Of a DNA stretch of 64,000 bases, positions 7,941 through 18,083 are shown piece by piece (the first letter of the stretch is position 1; each line of letters begins with the position of its first letter). The notes under the pieces are model-generated. The model made no database searches and was not told the DNA's origin. It worked only from the letters and a program-made list of their open reading frames with translations. The position numbers and the translations under genes are program-made. Origin of the DNA: Labilithrix sp. (GTDB lineage: Bacteria > Myxococcota_A > Polyangia > Polyangiales > Polyangiaceae); the NCBI GenBank assembly GCA_019637155.1, contig JAHBWE010000001.1, positions 124,001-188,000 of the forward strand, read 5' to 3'.

Positions 7941-9430
7941 GTGGCCGTGGCGTCGACGAGGCGGAGGAGCGCGCGCGACAGCTCGGAGAGCTCGCTCGCC
8001 GCCTGCAGCGTCTGCTTCGCGCTCGCGTCGGACTCGCGCGTCGCCTGCGCGACGTTGCCGATCGCGGAGCTCACCTGCTCGACGGCGGTGGCCTGCTGCT
8101 TGGTGGAGAGCTCGATCTCCCGCGCCGCCTCGGTCGACGTCCCGACCAGCTGCGCGATCTTCTGGAGCTGCGTCGAGACCTCCGCGAAGCGCGAGGTGCC
8201 TGCGTCCACCGCCTTGACCGTGCTCTCCGTCGCCATCACGGTCGTGTTCACCGCGCCGCGCATGTCGTCGACGATCGTGCGGATCTCCTTCGTCGATCCG
8301 CCGACGCGATCGGCGAGCTTCCGGATCTCGTCGGCGACGACGGCGAAGCGGCGGCCGCTCTCGCCCGCGCCCGCCGCCTCGATCGTCGCGTTGATCGCGA
8401 GGATGTGCGTCTGCTCGGCGAGCTCGTTCACGAGGTCGAGGATGCCGCCGGCCTCCTGCGACTTCTTCCCGAGCGCGAGCATGTGCGCCACCACGACGTC
8501 CATCTGGCGCCGGATCGCGTCGATCGCCTCGCGCGCGCCGCCCATCGTCTGGAGGCCGGTCCCCGCGCCGCTCGCGGTGTCCTCCGCGATGCGGGCGACG
8601 CGCTGGGAGCTCTCCGTGATCTGGCGCGAGGTGGCGAGGAGCTCGCGGATGGTGGCGGCGACCTCCGTCGTCGCGGAGAGCTGCTCGCGCGAGCCCGAGG
8701 CCTGCTGCGTCGCGGCGGCCTGCAGCTCCGACGACGAGCTGCGGATGCTCGCGACGGCGGAGCCGAGCTGGTTGCCGAGCGTGCGCGTGATGGTCGTCCC
8801 GGCGAAGGTGATGACGACGAGGGCGATGAGCGCGCCCACCCCGACCATGACCTTGGCGTCGCGCGCGCCCGCCTCGGCGGCGGTGGTTCGCCGCGCGAGG
8901 AGCGAGCGCTCTTCGTTCTCCATGTCGCTCGCGATGCGGCGGGCCTCGTCCATCTGCGCTTTGCCGTCGCCGCTCACGACGGAGCTCACCGCCGCCTCGA
9001 GGCCCTTCGTCCTGCGCTCCTGGATGACGCGCTCGAGCGTCGCGTTGCGTGACTGACTGGCGGTCTCGAGTTGGCTCAGCCGCGCGAGCTGCTGGGGGTT
9101 GTCGTTGATCAGGCGGCGAAGCTCCGCAAAGTTGCCCGGGAGGGCGGCGGAGGCGGATTCATAGGGAGCCAAATAGGCAGGATCCGCCGTGATCACGAAC
9201 CCGCGCTGCCCCGTCTCACAGTCCTTCATGAGCGAGAGCGTCGTCGCGACGCGCTCGAGGACGGCGTGCGTGTGCGTGACGCGCGCGTTGTTTTCGATGA
9301 GCGCGTCGGTGCTCCGGTACCCGATTGCGCCGATGACGAGCAGCAGGGCGAAGGAGAGACCGAAGCCGAGTGCTACCTTTCTACCGACGGTCCACCCCGA
9401 GCCCCCGCTCGGACCACTGGATTGAGCCAT
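7937..9430 (-). CDS. Methyl-accepting chemotaxis protein with CHASE3-like sensor
   Basis: Receptor that feeds the CheA of this operon. About 497 residues: TM1 (about 19-37, VALGFGLSFALLLVIGAIG), an extracytoplasmic helical CHASE3-like domain (about 40-195; the CHASE3 hallmark is LMKDCETGQRGFVITADPAY), TM2 (about 200-222), then directly the signalling helices. The hairpin tip reads LAEQTHILAINATIEAAGAG, the conserved MCP core. No clear HAMP follows TM2, which is unusual. Methylation-type Q/E/A helices flank the tip. ATG 9430 is preferred over an in-frame ATG at 9490 because the latter adds a charged, unconserved stretch that runs into the neighbouring gene. First cistron of the operon, divergent from the lipoprotein gene at 9482 with about 50 bp between. 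Confidence 0.94.
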   Translation of the reverse strand: MAQSSGPSGGSGWTVGRKVALGFGLSFALLLVIGAIGYRSTDALIENNARVTHTHAVLERVATTLSLMKDCETGQRGFVITADPAYLAPYESASAALPGNFAELRRLINDNPQQLARLSQLETASQSRNATLERVIQERRTKGLEAAVSSVVSGDGKAQMDEARRIASDMENEERSLLARRTTAAEAGARDAKVMVGVGALIALVVITFAGTTITRTLGNQLGSAVASIRSSSSELQAAATQQASGSREQLSATTEVAATIRELLATSRQITESSQRVARIAEDTASGAGTGLQTMGGAREAIDAIRRQMDVVVAHMLALGKKSQEAGGILDLVNELAEQTHILAINATIEAAGAGESGRRFAVVADEIRKLADRVGGSTKEIRTIVDDMRGAVNTTVMATESTVKAVDAGTSRFAEVSTQLQKIAQLVGTSTEAAREIELSTKQQATAVEQVSSAIGNVAQATRESDASAKQTLQAASELSELSRALLRLVDATAT

Positions 9431-9481
9431 GCGGGATAGTCGCCGGAAGCGAGGGAATCGTCGAGTGGGGATCGCGCGGTC

Positions 9482-10459
9482 GTGAGACACGCCCGACTTT
9501 TTGTCCTACTCCTCTTCGCGGCGTGCCGCTCGCACGTGCCGGCGAACGCTCCGGAATTGTCGGAGGATGACGCAGGACCGGAGCCGCCGCCGCCTGTTCC
9601 GCCGCCGGTCGTGCTCGAGGACGCGGGGGCTCCCCCCCCGGCGGTCGCGGTCGTCGACGCGGGGCCGCCTCCGGAGCCGGTCGGTCCGCCCGACATGGCG
9701 CTCGTGAAGGGCGGCACCTTCATGATGGGGTCGAACGACGAGGGCGAGCTCGACGAGCGACCCGCGCACGAGGTGACGGTCGCGTCGTTCTGGCTCGACG
9801 TGACGGAGGTCACGCAGAAGGCGTACGACGAGTGCGTCGCGGCGGGGGCGTGCGTGGCGGCCGATCCCGAGATCCTCGCGACGTTCGGGACGATCGCGGC
9901 GCCGGGTCCGTTCAAGGGTCCGAACCGCCCCGTCGTCGGCGTCCAGTGGACCGCGGCGCGGACGTACTGCGCGTGGCGCCAGAAGCGGCTCCCGCGCGAG
10001 GCGGAGTTCGAGCGCGCGGTCCGCGGCGACGACGGGCGGCGCTTCCCGTGGGGGAACGAGCCGCCGACGAAGGAGCGCACCGTGTTCCATCCGTCGAACT
10101 ACCCCGAGGACGTGGGCACGCACCCGGCCGGGCGCGGACCCTACGGCCACGACGATCTCGCCGGCAACGTCTGGGAGTGGATGGAGGACGACTACGATCC
10201 GATCGCGTACACGCGATCGACGCCGGACGGCCGCGGCGGGGGCTGCGACGAGATCCTCGCCGCGCAGAACAAGCTGCGCGCGGAGGGGCGGCAAGGCTTC
10301 ACCGGGACGAACCCGATCCCGACCGAGTGCGAGAAGTCGATCCGCGGCGGCGCGTACAACTACCCGGGGCCCGGGCTGCGGAGCACGAACCGCGTGCATC
10401 ACCACGCGCGCTTCAAGCTCCGGATGCTCGGCTTCCGCTGCGCGAAGGACGCCTCGTAG
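9482..10459 (+). CDS. Lipoprotein with degenerate formylglycine-generating-enzyme (SUMF1/FGE) domain
   Basis: 325 residues from a GTG start. Signal peptide and lipobox (LLFAAC, Cys about residue 15), a Pro/Val-rich linker (about 20-75), then an FGE-sulfatase domain (about 78-325): ALVKGGTFMMGSND, DERPAHEVTVASFWLD, EVTQKAYDEC, RLPREAEFERAVRG, FPWGNEPP, DLAGNVWEWMEDDYD, LGFRCAKD. In true FGE the end carries two copper-binding catalytic cysteines after the RGGS motif; here that stretch reads RGGAYNY (288-294) and both are absent. So it is probably not a sulfatase-activating oxidase but a binding or structural relative; such lipoproteins are common in myxobacteria. Monocistronic between the divergent MCP and the convergent DUF3293 gene. 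Confidence 0.9.
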   Translation: MRHARLFVLLLFAACRSHVPANAPELSEDDAGPEPPPPVPPPVVLEDAGAPPPAVAVVDAGPPPEPVGPPDMALVKGGTFMMGSNDEGELDERPAHEVTVASFWLDVTEVTQKAYDECVAAGACVAADPEILATFGTIAAPGPFKGPNRPVVGVQWTAARTYCAWRQKRLPREAEFERAVRGDDGRRFPWGNEPPTKERTVFHPSNYPEDVGTHPAGRGPYGHDDLAGNVWEWMEDDYDPIAYTRSTPDGRGGGCDEILAAQNKLRAEGRQGFTGTNPIPTECEKSIRGGAYNYPGPGLRSTNRVHHHARFKLRMLGFRCAKDAS

Positions 10460-10462
10460 CGC

Positions 10463-10930
10463 TCAGCCGCGGACGCGCCAGTTGCCGACGAAGCTCTTCG
10501 CGAGCTCGTCGCAGGTCGGGTCCGTCACGATGAGCTCGGGGCGGCCGTTCCGGTTCACGACGATCGTGTTCTGGCGGAACACGCGGCCGAAGGAGATCGC
10601 CTCGTCGCGGTCCATGCCGTGCACGAGCCACGACGGCTCGCGCCACGTGCCCTCGGGGTCCTCCTCGTAGCCGACGCACTGCTCGACGCGGTAGCAGCCG
10701 AGGATCAGCATGTCGCGGAGCACGGCGTGGCGCGCGTCGTTCACCTTGCGCGGCAAGAGCATCGAGCGCGGGTTGAACGCGGTGAGGATCGTGAACGGCT
10801 TCGTCAGGAGCTCGGGGAGCGAGGCGACGTCCTGCACGATGTCGCCGTCGAGCGAGACGCGGAGCGGGCCCGTCGCGGTGGGGAGGTCGTAGACGCTCGA
10901 GAGGTACTGGCGGAGGAGGTTGTGGTCCAT
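10463..10930 (-). CDS. DUF3293 domain-containing protein
   Basis: About 155 residues, cytoplasmic. The hallmark of DUF3293 is seen in PFTILTAFNPRSMLL followed by RDMLILGCYRVEQCVGYEEDP and a C-terminal AISFGRVFRQNTIVVNRNGR. Function of the family is unknown. ATG 10930 is chosen; a GTG one codon earlier is possible. It lies 29 bp downstream of the OmpR-type regulator and is probably the last gene of the HK-RR-DUF3293 unit. Its stop is only 3 bp from the stop of the convergent lipoprotein gene. Confidence 0.85.
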   Translation of the reverse strand: MDHNLLRQYLSSVYDLPTATGPLRVSLDGDIVQDVASLPELLTKPFTILTAFNPRSMLLPRKVNDARHAVLRDMLILGCYRVEQCVGYEEDPEGTWREPSWLVHGMDRDEAISFGRVFRQNTIVVNRNGRPELIVTDPTCDELAKSFVGNWRVRG

Positions 10931-10959
10931 GACGTGCTCGTTCGGGTCTCGGGGCGGGC

Positions 10960-11715
10960 TCAGGGCGGCGCGAAGTCGAAGCGGTAGCCGACGCCGCGGA
11001 CGGTCTGGATGAAGGCGGGCTCTTGCGGGTCGACCTCCAGCTTCGCGCGCAGCTGCTGGATGAAGTTGTCCACCGTGCGCGGCGTGCCGTGATGGTTCGG
11101 TCCCCACACCCGCCGGAAGATGTCGTCGCGCGACATCGCGCGGCCGCGCTCGCTCACGAGGCAGACGAGGACGTCGAACTCGGTCGCGGTGACGTCGACG
11201 AGCTCGCCCTTCCGCTTGATCGTCCGCGCCGCGACGTCGACCTCGACGTCACCGAAGAGGATGCGCGGCCGCGCGGGCGCGACGGCGGCGGAGGTGGCCT
11301 GCGCCTGCGTCGTGCGCCGGAGCGCGCCGCGCACGCGCGCGAGGAGCTCCGCGAGGCTGAACGGCTTCGCGACGTAGTCCTCCGCGCCGAGCTCGAGGCC
11401 GGCGACCTTGTCCATCTCCGTCGATTTGGCGGAGAGGATGATGACGGGCACGGTGCGCCCCTCGTTCCGCAGCTCGTGGAGCACCTCGAGCCCGTTCCGC
11501 CGCGGGAGCATGACGTCGAGGATGACGAGGTCGGGCTCGATCGTCCGCGCGAGCTCGAGGCCGCGCTCGCCGTCGTCGGCGACGTGCACCTCGTAGCCCT
11601 CGCTCTCGAGGTTGATGCGCAGCCCGATCGCGATGCTCGGATCGTCCTCGACCACGAGGACGCGGCGCCCTTGCAGGCTGACCGGCTTTCGCTTCGAGTC
11701 GGAGCTCACGACCAT
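10960..11715 (-). CDS. OmpR/PhoB-family response regulator
   Basis: 251 residues. REC domain (about 18-135) with EDD acidic triad, acceptor Asp in LVILDVMLPRRNG, conserved Thr/Ser (IILSAKS) and Lys (YVAKPFS). A short Ala/Thr/Pro linker leads to a winged-helix Trans_reg_C domain (about 155-250) with VDVTATEFDVLVCLV, a recognition helix TVDNFIQQLRAKLE and the closing GVGYRFDF. Works with the histidine kinase 21 bp upstream (11737-12735), from which it is surely phosphorylated. Targets cannot be told. Confidence 0.96.
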   Translation of the reverse strand: MVVSSDSKRKPVSLQGRRVLVVEDDPSIAIGLRINLESEGYEVHVADDGERGLELARTIEPDLVILDVMLPRRNGLEVLHELRNEGRTVPVIILSAKSTEMDKVAGLELGAEDYVAKPFSLAELLARVRGALRRTTQAQATSAAVAPARPRILFGDVEVDVAARTIKRKGELVDVTATEFDVLVCLVSERGRAMSRDDIFRRVWGPNHHGTPRTVDNFIQQLRAKLEVDPQEPAFIQTVRGVGYRFDFAPP

Positions 11716-11736
11716 CGTGCCTTCACACGCCGCTCC

Positions 11737-12735
11737 TTACCCCGAAGCTGGCTCGTCGTCACGGGTGACGGCGGGGAGCAGGATCGCGAAGGTGGAGCCC
11801 TTGCCTTCCTCGCTCTCGATCGTGACGCGGGCGTGGTGCGCGCGCGCGACGTGCTTCACGATCGCGAGGCCGAGGCCGGAGCCCTCCTTGTCGCGCGAGA
11901 GGCGATCGTCGATGCGATAGAACTTCTCGAAGATGCGGCGGTGCTCGGGCGGCGGGATGCCGGCGCCGTTGTCGGTGACCGCGATCGTGACGACGCCGTT
12001 CTTCGCGTGCGCGATGAGGCGGATCTTCGGCGGGGTGCCGCCATACTTCTGCGCGTTGGAGAGGAGGTTCACGATTGCGCCGACGATCGCGGGTCGATCG
12101 ACGACGACGTCGGGCAGGTCTTCCTCCGCGTCGAGCGCGAAGTCGAGCTCGCCGCCGATCTCCTGGTGCGGGGCGTACGCGCGGAGGGCGTCGGCGAGGA
12201 CGTCGCTGACCTTCTCTTCGCGGAGCTCGTAGATCTTTCGCCCCGACTCCATGCGGCCCCAGTCGAGCAGGCGCTCGATCATCTTCGAGAGGCGCTCCGA
12301 CTCCGCGACGAGGTGGGTGGTGCATTTCTCGCGCGTCCGGTCGTCGACCTCGGGGCGCTGGAGGGTCTCGGCGAAGAGGCGGATCGCGGTGAGGGGAGTG
12401 CGGAGCTCGTGGCTGACCTTCGAGACGAAGTCGGCTTGGAGCTCGGACAGGTTCGCCTCGCGCCGCACGAAGACGAGGACGAGGACGATGCCGGTGATGA
12501 CGACGGAGACGAAGCTGACGGTGAGGACCCCGAACAGCAGGTTGATGCGCGCCCCGATGAACAGCAGGATGATCCCGATCGAGAGGAGCAACACCGTCGG
12601 GATGATGATCAGGTAAACGAGGAGCTGAACGATGCGCCGATACCCGAGACGCTGAACGTTCTTCGCCGTCACCTGCCGGATACGCTCCCCCGCTCCAGGC
12701 GCACTCGAGCTCGTACGGTCTGCCGCAGTGGTCAC
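11737..12735 (-). CDS. PhoR-like membrane histidine kinase
   Basis: 332 residues. Two closely spaced TM helices (about 33-60 and 66-92) with almost no periplasmic loop, so it likely senses the membrane or an interior signal. HisKA with phospho-His in SKVSHELRTPLTAI, then HATPase with N-box NLLSNAQKYGG, DNGAGIPP, F-box FEKFYRIDD and G2 GSGLGLAIVKHV. First gene of a unit with the OmpR-type regulator and DUF3293 protein. Nothing but a dispersed repeat lies upstream (12754-12862). Confidence 0.95.
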   Translation of the reverse strand: MTTAADRTSSSAPGAGERIRQVTAKNVQRLGYRRIVQLLVYLIIIPTVLLLSIGIILLFIGARINLLFGVLTVSFVSVVITGIVLVLVFVRREANLSELQADFVSKVSHELRTPLTAIRLFAETLQRPEVDDRTREKCTTHLVAESERLSKMIERLLDWGRMESGRKIYELREEKVSDVLADALRAYAPHQEIGGELDFALDAEEDLPDVVVDRPAIVGAIVNLLSNAQKYGGTPPKIRLIAHAKNGVVTIAVTDNGAGIPPPEHRRIFEKFYRIDDRLSRDKEGSGLGLAIVKHVARAHHARVTIESEEGKGSTFAILLPAVTRDDEPASG

Positions 12736-12753
12736 GCCTGGCTCTTAGCATGT

Positions 12754-12862
12754 CATCGTCGGGGCTTCGCCCCGACACCCCACCCCAGACACGGCCCTCG
12801 CGCTGCGCGCTCGGGTTGCTTCGCAACCGCTGGAGCGGCCGCTTCTGGGGCCCCGGGTGGGG
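12754..12862 (+). repeat. Dispersed repeat family A, copy 1
   Basis: Intergenic element of about 105 bp. On the + strand it opens with a hairpin (gtcggggcttcgccccgac), then caccccaccccagacacggccctcgc as two shorter conserved blocks, a second hairpin (ggttgcttcgcaacc) and a closing block cggccgcttctggggcc. The reverse complement of this string recurs at 18414-18529 with most positions matching. It lies between the kinase start and the aroE stop; it codes for nothing visible. Confidence 0.85.
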
Positions 12863-12880
12863 CGCGCGGCCCTCAAGGGC

Positions 12881-13789
12881 TCAAGGGGGGTGGGGGGTGG
12901 CTGCGGCGTGGTGCATGACGTCGCGCGGGGGGGGGCAGCCGAGCCAGAGGGTGAAGGCGAGGGCGCCTTGTGTGACGAGCATGCCGAGGCCGCCGGCATG
13001 GCGGAGGCCGCGGGCGGCGGCGGCGGCGAGGAACGGGGTGAGGCCGGTGGAGTAGACGACGTCGTAGGCGACGCAGGTCGAGGGGACGCTGTCCCAGTGG
13101 ACGGCGCCGGCCGCGAGCTCGCCCGGCGGGCCGCCGTGCATGCCGGCGGTGGTGCATTGCACGATCGCGGCGAGGTCGGAGCGCTCGGCGTGCGGCGCGC
13201 CGCCGAGGGGCTCGAACACGAGCACCGGGCGCGCGTGGTCGGTCGAGGCCGCGCCGGCGGCGAGGACGTCCGCGGCGCCGATCGGCTCGGTGCGCGCGCG
13301 AACGACGACGTGCGCCGCGCCGAGCGCGCCGGCCGCGAACACCGCCGCGCGCGCCGCGCCGCCGCTGCCGATCACGAGCACGGAGGTCCCGGCGAACGTG
13401 CGCGGATCGCGGATCGAGAGCGCGCCGCCCGCCGTCCCGAAGTCGAAGCCGCGGAGCCGCGCGAGCTCCTCTGCGATCGCGGGCGCGTCCGTGTTGTGCG
13501 CGACGACGCGGCCGTCCGCGGTGCGGAGGAGCGTGTTCGCGGCGCCGATCGCGGCCGCGGCGGGCGCGATCTCGTCGGCGAGGGAGAGCACCGCGCTCTT
13601 GTGCGGGACCGTGACGTTGAGGCCGTCGAGCTCGCCCGCGCGCAGCGCCGCTACCCGCGCGGGGAGCTCCGCCGCCGTCGTCTCGATCTTCTCGTAGGTG
13701 TGGTCGAGGCCGAGCGCGCGGAACGCGGCCTCGTGCATCGCGGGGCTCCGCGAGTGCGCGACGGGCGACCCGATGACGGCGAACCTCAC
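12881..13789 (-). CDS. aroE: Shikimate dehydrogenase
   Basis: NADP-dependent reduction of 3-dehydroshikimate to shikimate, aromatic amino-acid pathway. About 302 residues. Shikimate-binding SPVAHSRSPAMH near the N-terminus, catalytic Lys in NVTVPHKSAV, NTLLRT, nucleotide-binding VIGSGGAARAAVFA, CTTAGMHGG, YDVVYSTGLTPFL and the terminal GLGMLVTQGALAF. GTG start 13789 (protein begins VRFAVIGSP) overlaps the xseA stop by 4 bp, and the family similarity starts right there. The last 20 residues (CPPPRDVMHHAAATPHPP) lie in a low-complexity stretch running toward repeat A. Confidence 0.95.
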   Translation of the reverse strand: MRFAVIGSPVAHSRSPAMHEAAFRALGLDHTYEKIETTAAELPARVAALRAGELDGLNVTVPHKSAVLSLADEIAPAAAAIGAANTLLRTADGRVVAHNTDAPAIAEELARLRGFDFGTAGGALSIRDPRTFAGTSVLVIGSGGAARAAVFAAGALGAAHVVVRARTEPIGAADVLAAGAASTDHARPVLVFEPLGGAPHAERSDLAAIVQCTTAGMHGGPPGELAAGAVHWDSVPSTCVAYDVVYSTGLTPFLAAAAARGLRHAGGLGMLVTQGALAFTLWLGCPPPRDVMHHAAATPHPP

Positions 13790-15594
13790 TTCGACCGCTC
13801 CACCGTCGCGTCGAAGCCGCCCTCGCCGACGCGGACGTGGACGGTGTCGCCGGGCGTCACCTCGGCCGCGTCGCGGACGGCGCGGCCGTCCTCCGCGCGC
13901 GTGACGATCGCGTAGCCGCGCGCGAGCACCTTGAGCGGGCTCATCGCGTCGAGGCGGGCGGCGAGCTTCGCGACGGCGGCGGCGCGATCGCGGACGAGGT
14001 GCGGCGCGACGCGGTGGAGGCGTTCGGCGAGCGACGCGCTCTCGGCCGCGCGCGCGCGCACGAGCGCCGGCGCGACGCGCGCCAGCTGCTCGCCGAGCGC
14101 GGCGGCGTTCGCGCTCCGCGTGCGCACGAGCTCCGGCGCGGTCTGCCGGAGTCGCTCCGCGAGCGCGGCGGTGCGCGTCGTCTCCTCGCGCACGAGGTGG
14201 CGCGCGGCAGCGGCGAGGCGGCCGTCGAGGTCGGCGAGGCGCATGCCGTCGCGCGCGATGCGCAGCTGCGGGTGCTGCACGCGGAGGCGGGCGTCGAGCG
14301 CCAGGGCCGCGTCCTTCTCGTTCGCGATGCGTCGCTGCGCGAGGCGTCCGAGGTGGAGCGTGAGCTCGTCGACGCGCTGCTGCGCGCTCGCGATGAGGAG
14401 CCGAGGATCGCCGAACGCCCGCATCAGCCGCGCGTTCTCGGCGCGGTCCTCGGCGAGGCGCGCGCGCATCGCGCGCTCGAGCCGCCGCGTGCGCTCCTCG
14501 AGGAGCTTCCGCCGCGCGCCGAGGTCCGGGACGATCATCTCCGCCGCCTGCGACGGCGTCGCCGCGCGCGCGTCGGCGGCGAAGTCGACGAGCGTCACGT
14601 CGACCTCGTGCCCGACCGCGCTCACGATCGGGACGCGGCACGCCGCGACGTCGCGCACGACGTGCTCGTCGTTGAACGCGCCGAGGTCGTCCGACGATCC
14701 GCCGCCGCGTCCGATCACGATCACGTCGACGGCGGCGACGCGCTGGAGGAGCCGCAGCGCGCGCCGGATCGAGTCGACCGCGCCGGGCCCTTGCACCTGC
14801 GCGGCGGCGAGGAGGATGTGCGCCCCGCCGCGGCGGAACGCGACCTTGCAGATGTCGTGGATGACGGCGCCGCTCGCGCTCGTCACGACTCCGACGACGC
14901 GCGGATCGTGCGGCAGCGCGCGCTTTCGCTCCTGCGCGAAGAGGCCCTCGGCCGAGAGCTTCTCCTTCAGCTTCTCGAGCGCTTCGAGCAACGCGCCCTT
15001 GCCGGTGGGCTCCACGCGATCGCCGACGAACTGCAGCTTCCCGCGCGGCGACCAGTACGTCGGCTTCCCGCGCACCTTGATCCGCGCCCCGTCCTTCACG
15101 AGCGCACGCCCGCGCGGCGACACGGAGCTCCGGTAGAGCACGACGTCGATCGACGCGTCTTCGGCCTCGTCCTTCATGCAGAAGTAGACGTGCCCGCTCG
15201 CCGCCGGCCGCGCCCCCGACACCTCGCCCTCGACCCACAGCTCCGCCGCGAACGTCCGCTCGAGCGACCGCCCCACGACCCGCCCGAGCTGCCCCACCGT
15301 GAGCACGCGCGGCCCCTCGGGCTTCGACGCCACCGGCTCGCGCCTCTCCGGCAACGGCGCCGGCGCCCACGGCTCGTTCCTGGTGGGCAACGGGTCCGGC
15401 GTCCACGGGGTCTCCGCGGCGGCCATGGCAGGGCGCGTCGCGGGGGCGCCTGGCTCGGCCACGCCAGGCGCACGCGAGTCAGGCGCGCCGCGCTCCGCCG
15501 CGGCCTCCTCCGAGACCGGCGGCGCGGCCGGGCGGGGCGGGAGGAGGGCAAAGTCGAAGGCGATCGTCTCGCCGCGCTTCGGTCCCTTCGCCAT
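13786..15594 (-). CDS. xseA: Exodeoxyribonuclease VII large subunit
   Basis: Large subunit of ExoVII, which degrades single-stranded DNA to oligonucleotides; needs XseB, not seen in the window. 602 residues against about 400-450 usual: the extra is a roughly 90-residue Ala/Pro/Glu-rich N-terminal tail (GAPDSRAPGVAEPG-like) before the OB-fold (LTVGQLGRVVGRSLERTF, VEGEVSGARPAASGHVYF). The catalytic domain has VGVVTSASGAVIHDI, VIGRGGGSSDDLGAFND and SAVGHEVDVTLVDFAAD. A long helical coiled-coil repeat region (about 340-540) holds periodic RAR/LAERL segments, ending in LKVLARGYAIVTRAEDGR. The ATG overlaps the upstream PH-domain gene by 1 bp (TGATG). An internal start near residue 95 would give standard length. 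Confidence 0.95.
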   Translation of the reverse strand: MAKGPKRGETIAFDFALLPPRPAAPPVSEEAAAERGAPDSRAPGVAEPGAPATRPAMAAAETPWTPDPLPTRNEPWAPAPLPERREPVASKPEGPRVLTVGQLGRVVGRSLERTFAAELWVEGEVSGARPAASGHVYFCMKDEAEDASIDVVLYRSSVSPRGRALVKDGARIKVRGKPTYWSPRGKLQFVGDRVEPTGKGALLEALEKLKEKLSAEGLFAQERKRALPHDPRVVGVVTSASGAVIHDICKVAFRRGGAHILLAAAQVQGPGAVDSIRRALRLLQRVAAVDVIVIGRGGGSSDDLGAFNDEHVVRDVAACRVPIVSAVGHEVDVTLVDFAADARAATPSQAAEMIVPDLGARRKLLEERTRRLERAMRARLAEDRAENARLMRAFGDPRLLIASAQQRVDELTLHLGRLAQRRIANEKDAALALDARLRVQHPQLRIARDGMRLADLDGRLAAAARHLVREETTRTAALAERLRQTAPELVRTRSANAAALGEQLARVAPALVRARAAESASLAERLHRVAPHLVRDRAAAVAKLAARLDAMSPLKVLARGYAIVTRAEDGRAVRDAAEVTPGDTVHVRVGEGGFDATVERSK

Positions 15595-16055
15595 CAGGCG
15601 TGCTCGGCTTCGAGGAGGCGGACGTTGCGCCGCTTCTTCTCTTGCTCGGTCGAGTAGCGGAGCTGCTCGTAGAGCCGCATCACGTCCGTCTTCACGCCCT
15701 CGATGCGGATCTCCGGCGTCGTCTTGTCCATCGCCTCGAGCACGATGTTGCCCGTGCCCATGATGCGCTGGCCGATCGGGCGCTCCACCACGTAGTCGAC
15801 CACGCGATAGAGGTCGATCTGCTCCATCCGCTTCGAGAAGACGCCCGTCTCGATCACGACCCGCTGCGTCGTGATCTTGTACGTCGTCCCGCGCGTGCGG
15901 ACGTACTGCACGAGCGCGGAGATGCCGAGCGTCAGGATCGCGAGCAAGAGCCCGCCGAAGCTCTGGATGACGGCGGGATGGCCCGAGAAGAGCAGCTCCT
16001 CGGCGCCCGACGCGCCCGGCATCAACCCTTCGCGCGGCGGCTTGAGGTCGTTCAT
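15594..16055 (-). CDS. PH-domain (bPH2/YdbT-like) membrane protein
   Basis: About 153 residues. One hydrophobic segment (about 33-52, FGGLLLAILTLGISALVQYV) followed by a bacterial PH domain: YKITTQRVVIETGVFSKRME, IDLYRVVDYVVERP, GTGNIVLEAMDKTTPEIRIE. The family is membrane-anchored and of uncertain role. First gene of the PH-xseA-aroE unit; the 51 bp to the divergent accC must hold both promoters. The acidic-basic C-terminus (EQEKKRRNVRLLEAEHA) is cytoplasmic. Confidence 0.9.
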   Translation of the reverse strand: MNDLKPPREGLMPGASGAEELLFSGHPAVIQSFGGLLLAILTLGISALVQYVRTRGTTYKITTQRVVIETGVFSKRMEQIDLYRVVDYVVERPIGQRIMGTGNIVLEAMDKTTPEIRIEGVKTDVMRLYEQLRYSTEQEKKRRNVRLLEAEHA

Positions 16056-16106
16056 CGGAGCGTCAGCATAGCCACCGCCCGCCAAACCGGATAACGATCG
16101 CGCCGC

Positions 16107-17624
<1,518 letters not shown>

Positions 17625-17627
<3 letters not shown>

Positions 17628-18083
17628 GGTAGGGGCAGCGTGAGGCGGGGCGCGCAGCGTGAGGCGGGGGACCGCGCCGCGCGAGGCGGCGGACCGCGCT
17701 GCGCTGAGGTAGGGGGGGACCGCGCAGCGTGAGGCGGGGCGCGAGGCGGGGGACCGCGCTGCGCGAGGCGGCGGACCGCGCAGCGCGAGGTAGGGACCGC
17801 GCAGCGTGAGGCGGGGCGCGAGGCGGGGGACCGCGCTGCGCGAGGCGGCGGACCGCGCCGCGCTGAGGTAGGGGGGACCGCGCAGCGTGAGGCGGGGCGC
17901 GAGGCGCGAGGCGCGCTGCGCTGTGAGGTAGGGGACCGCGCAGCGTGAGGCGGGGGACCGCGCTGCGCTGTGAGGTAGGGGACCGCGCAGCGCGAGGTAG
18001 GGACCGCGCAGCGCGAGGCGGGGGACCGCGCAGCGCGAGGTAGGGGACCGCGCAGCGCGAGGCGGGGGGACCGCGCAGCGCCG
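17625..18083 (+). repeat. Minisatellite: about 23 degenerate units of 12-25 bp
   Basis: Every unit starts gaggcgg or gaggtag and most end ggaccgcgcagcgc or ...agcgt. Typical full units are 21-23 bp (for example gaggtaggggaccgcgcagcg); shortened units (gaggcggggcgc) recur, and a higher-order block of about four units seems repeated (17677-17740, 17745-17815, 17820-17890). The array starts at the accC stop codon (ctgaggtag). Units hold a short palindrome cgcgcagcgcg. No spacer-like unique sequences, so not CRISPR. No convincing gene is inside. Confidence 0.92.

Noticed and set aside
9431..9490. Longer N-terminus for the MCP (ATG at 9490)
   Set aside because: Would overlap the divergent lipoprotein gene and add a basic stretch before TM1 that is not typical.
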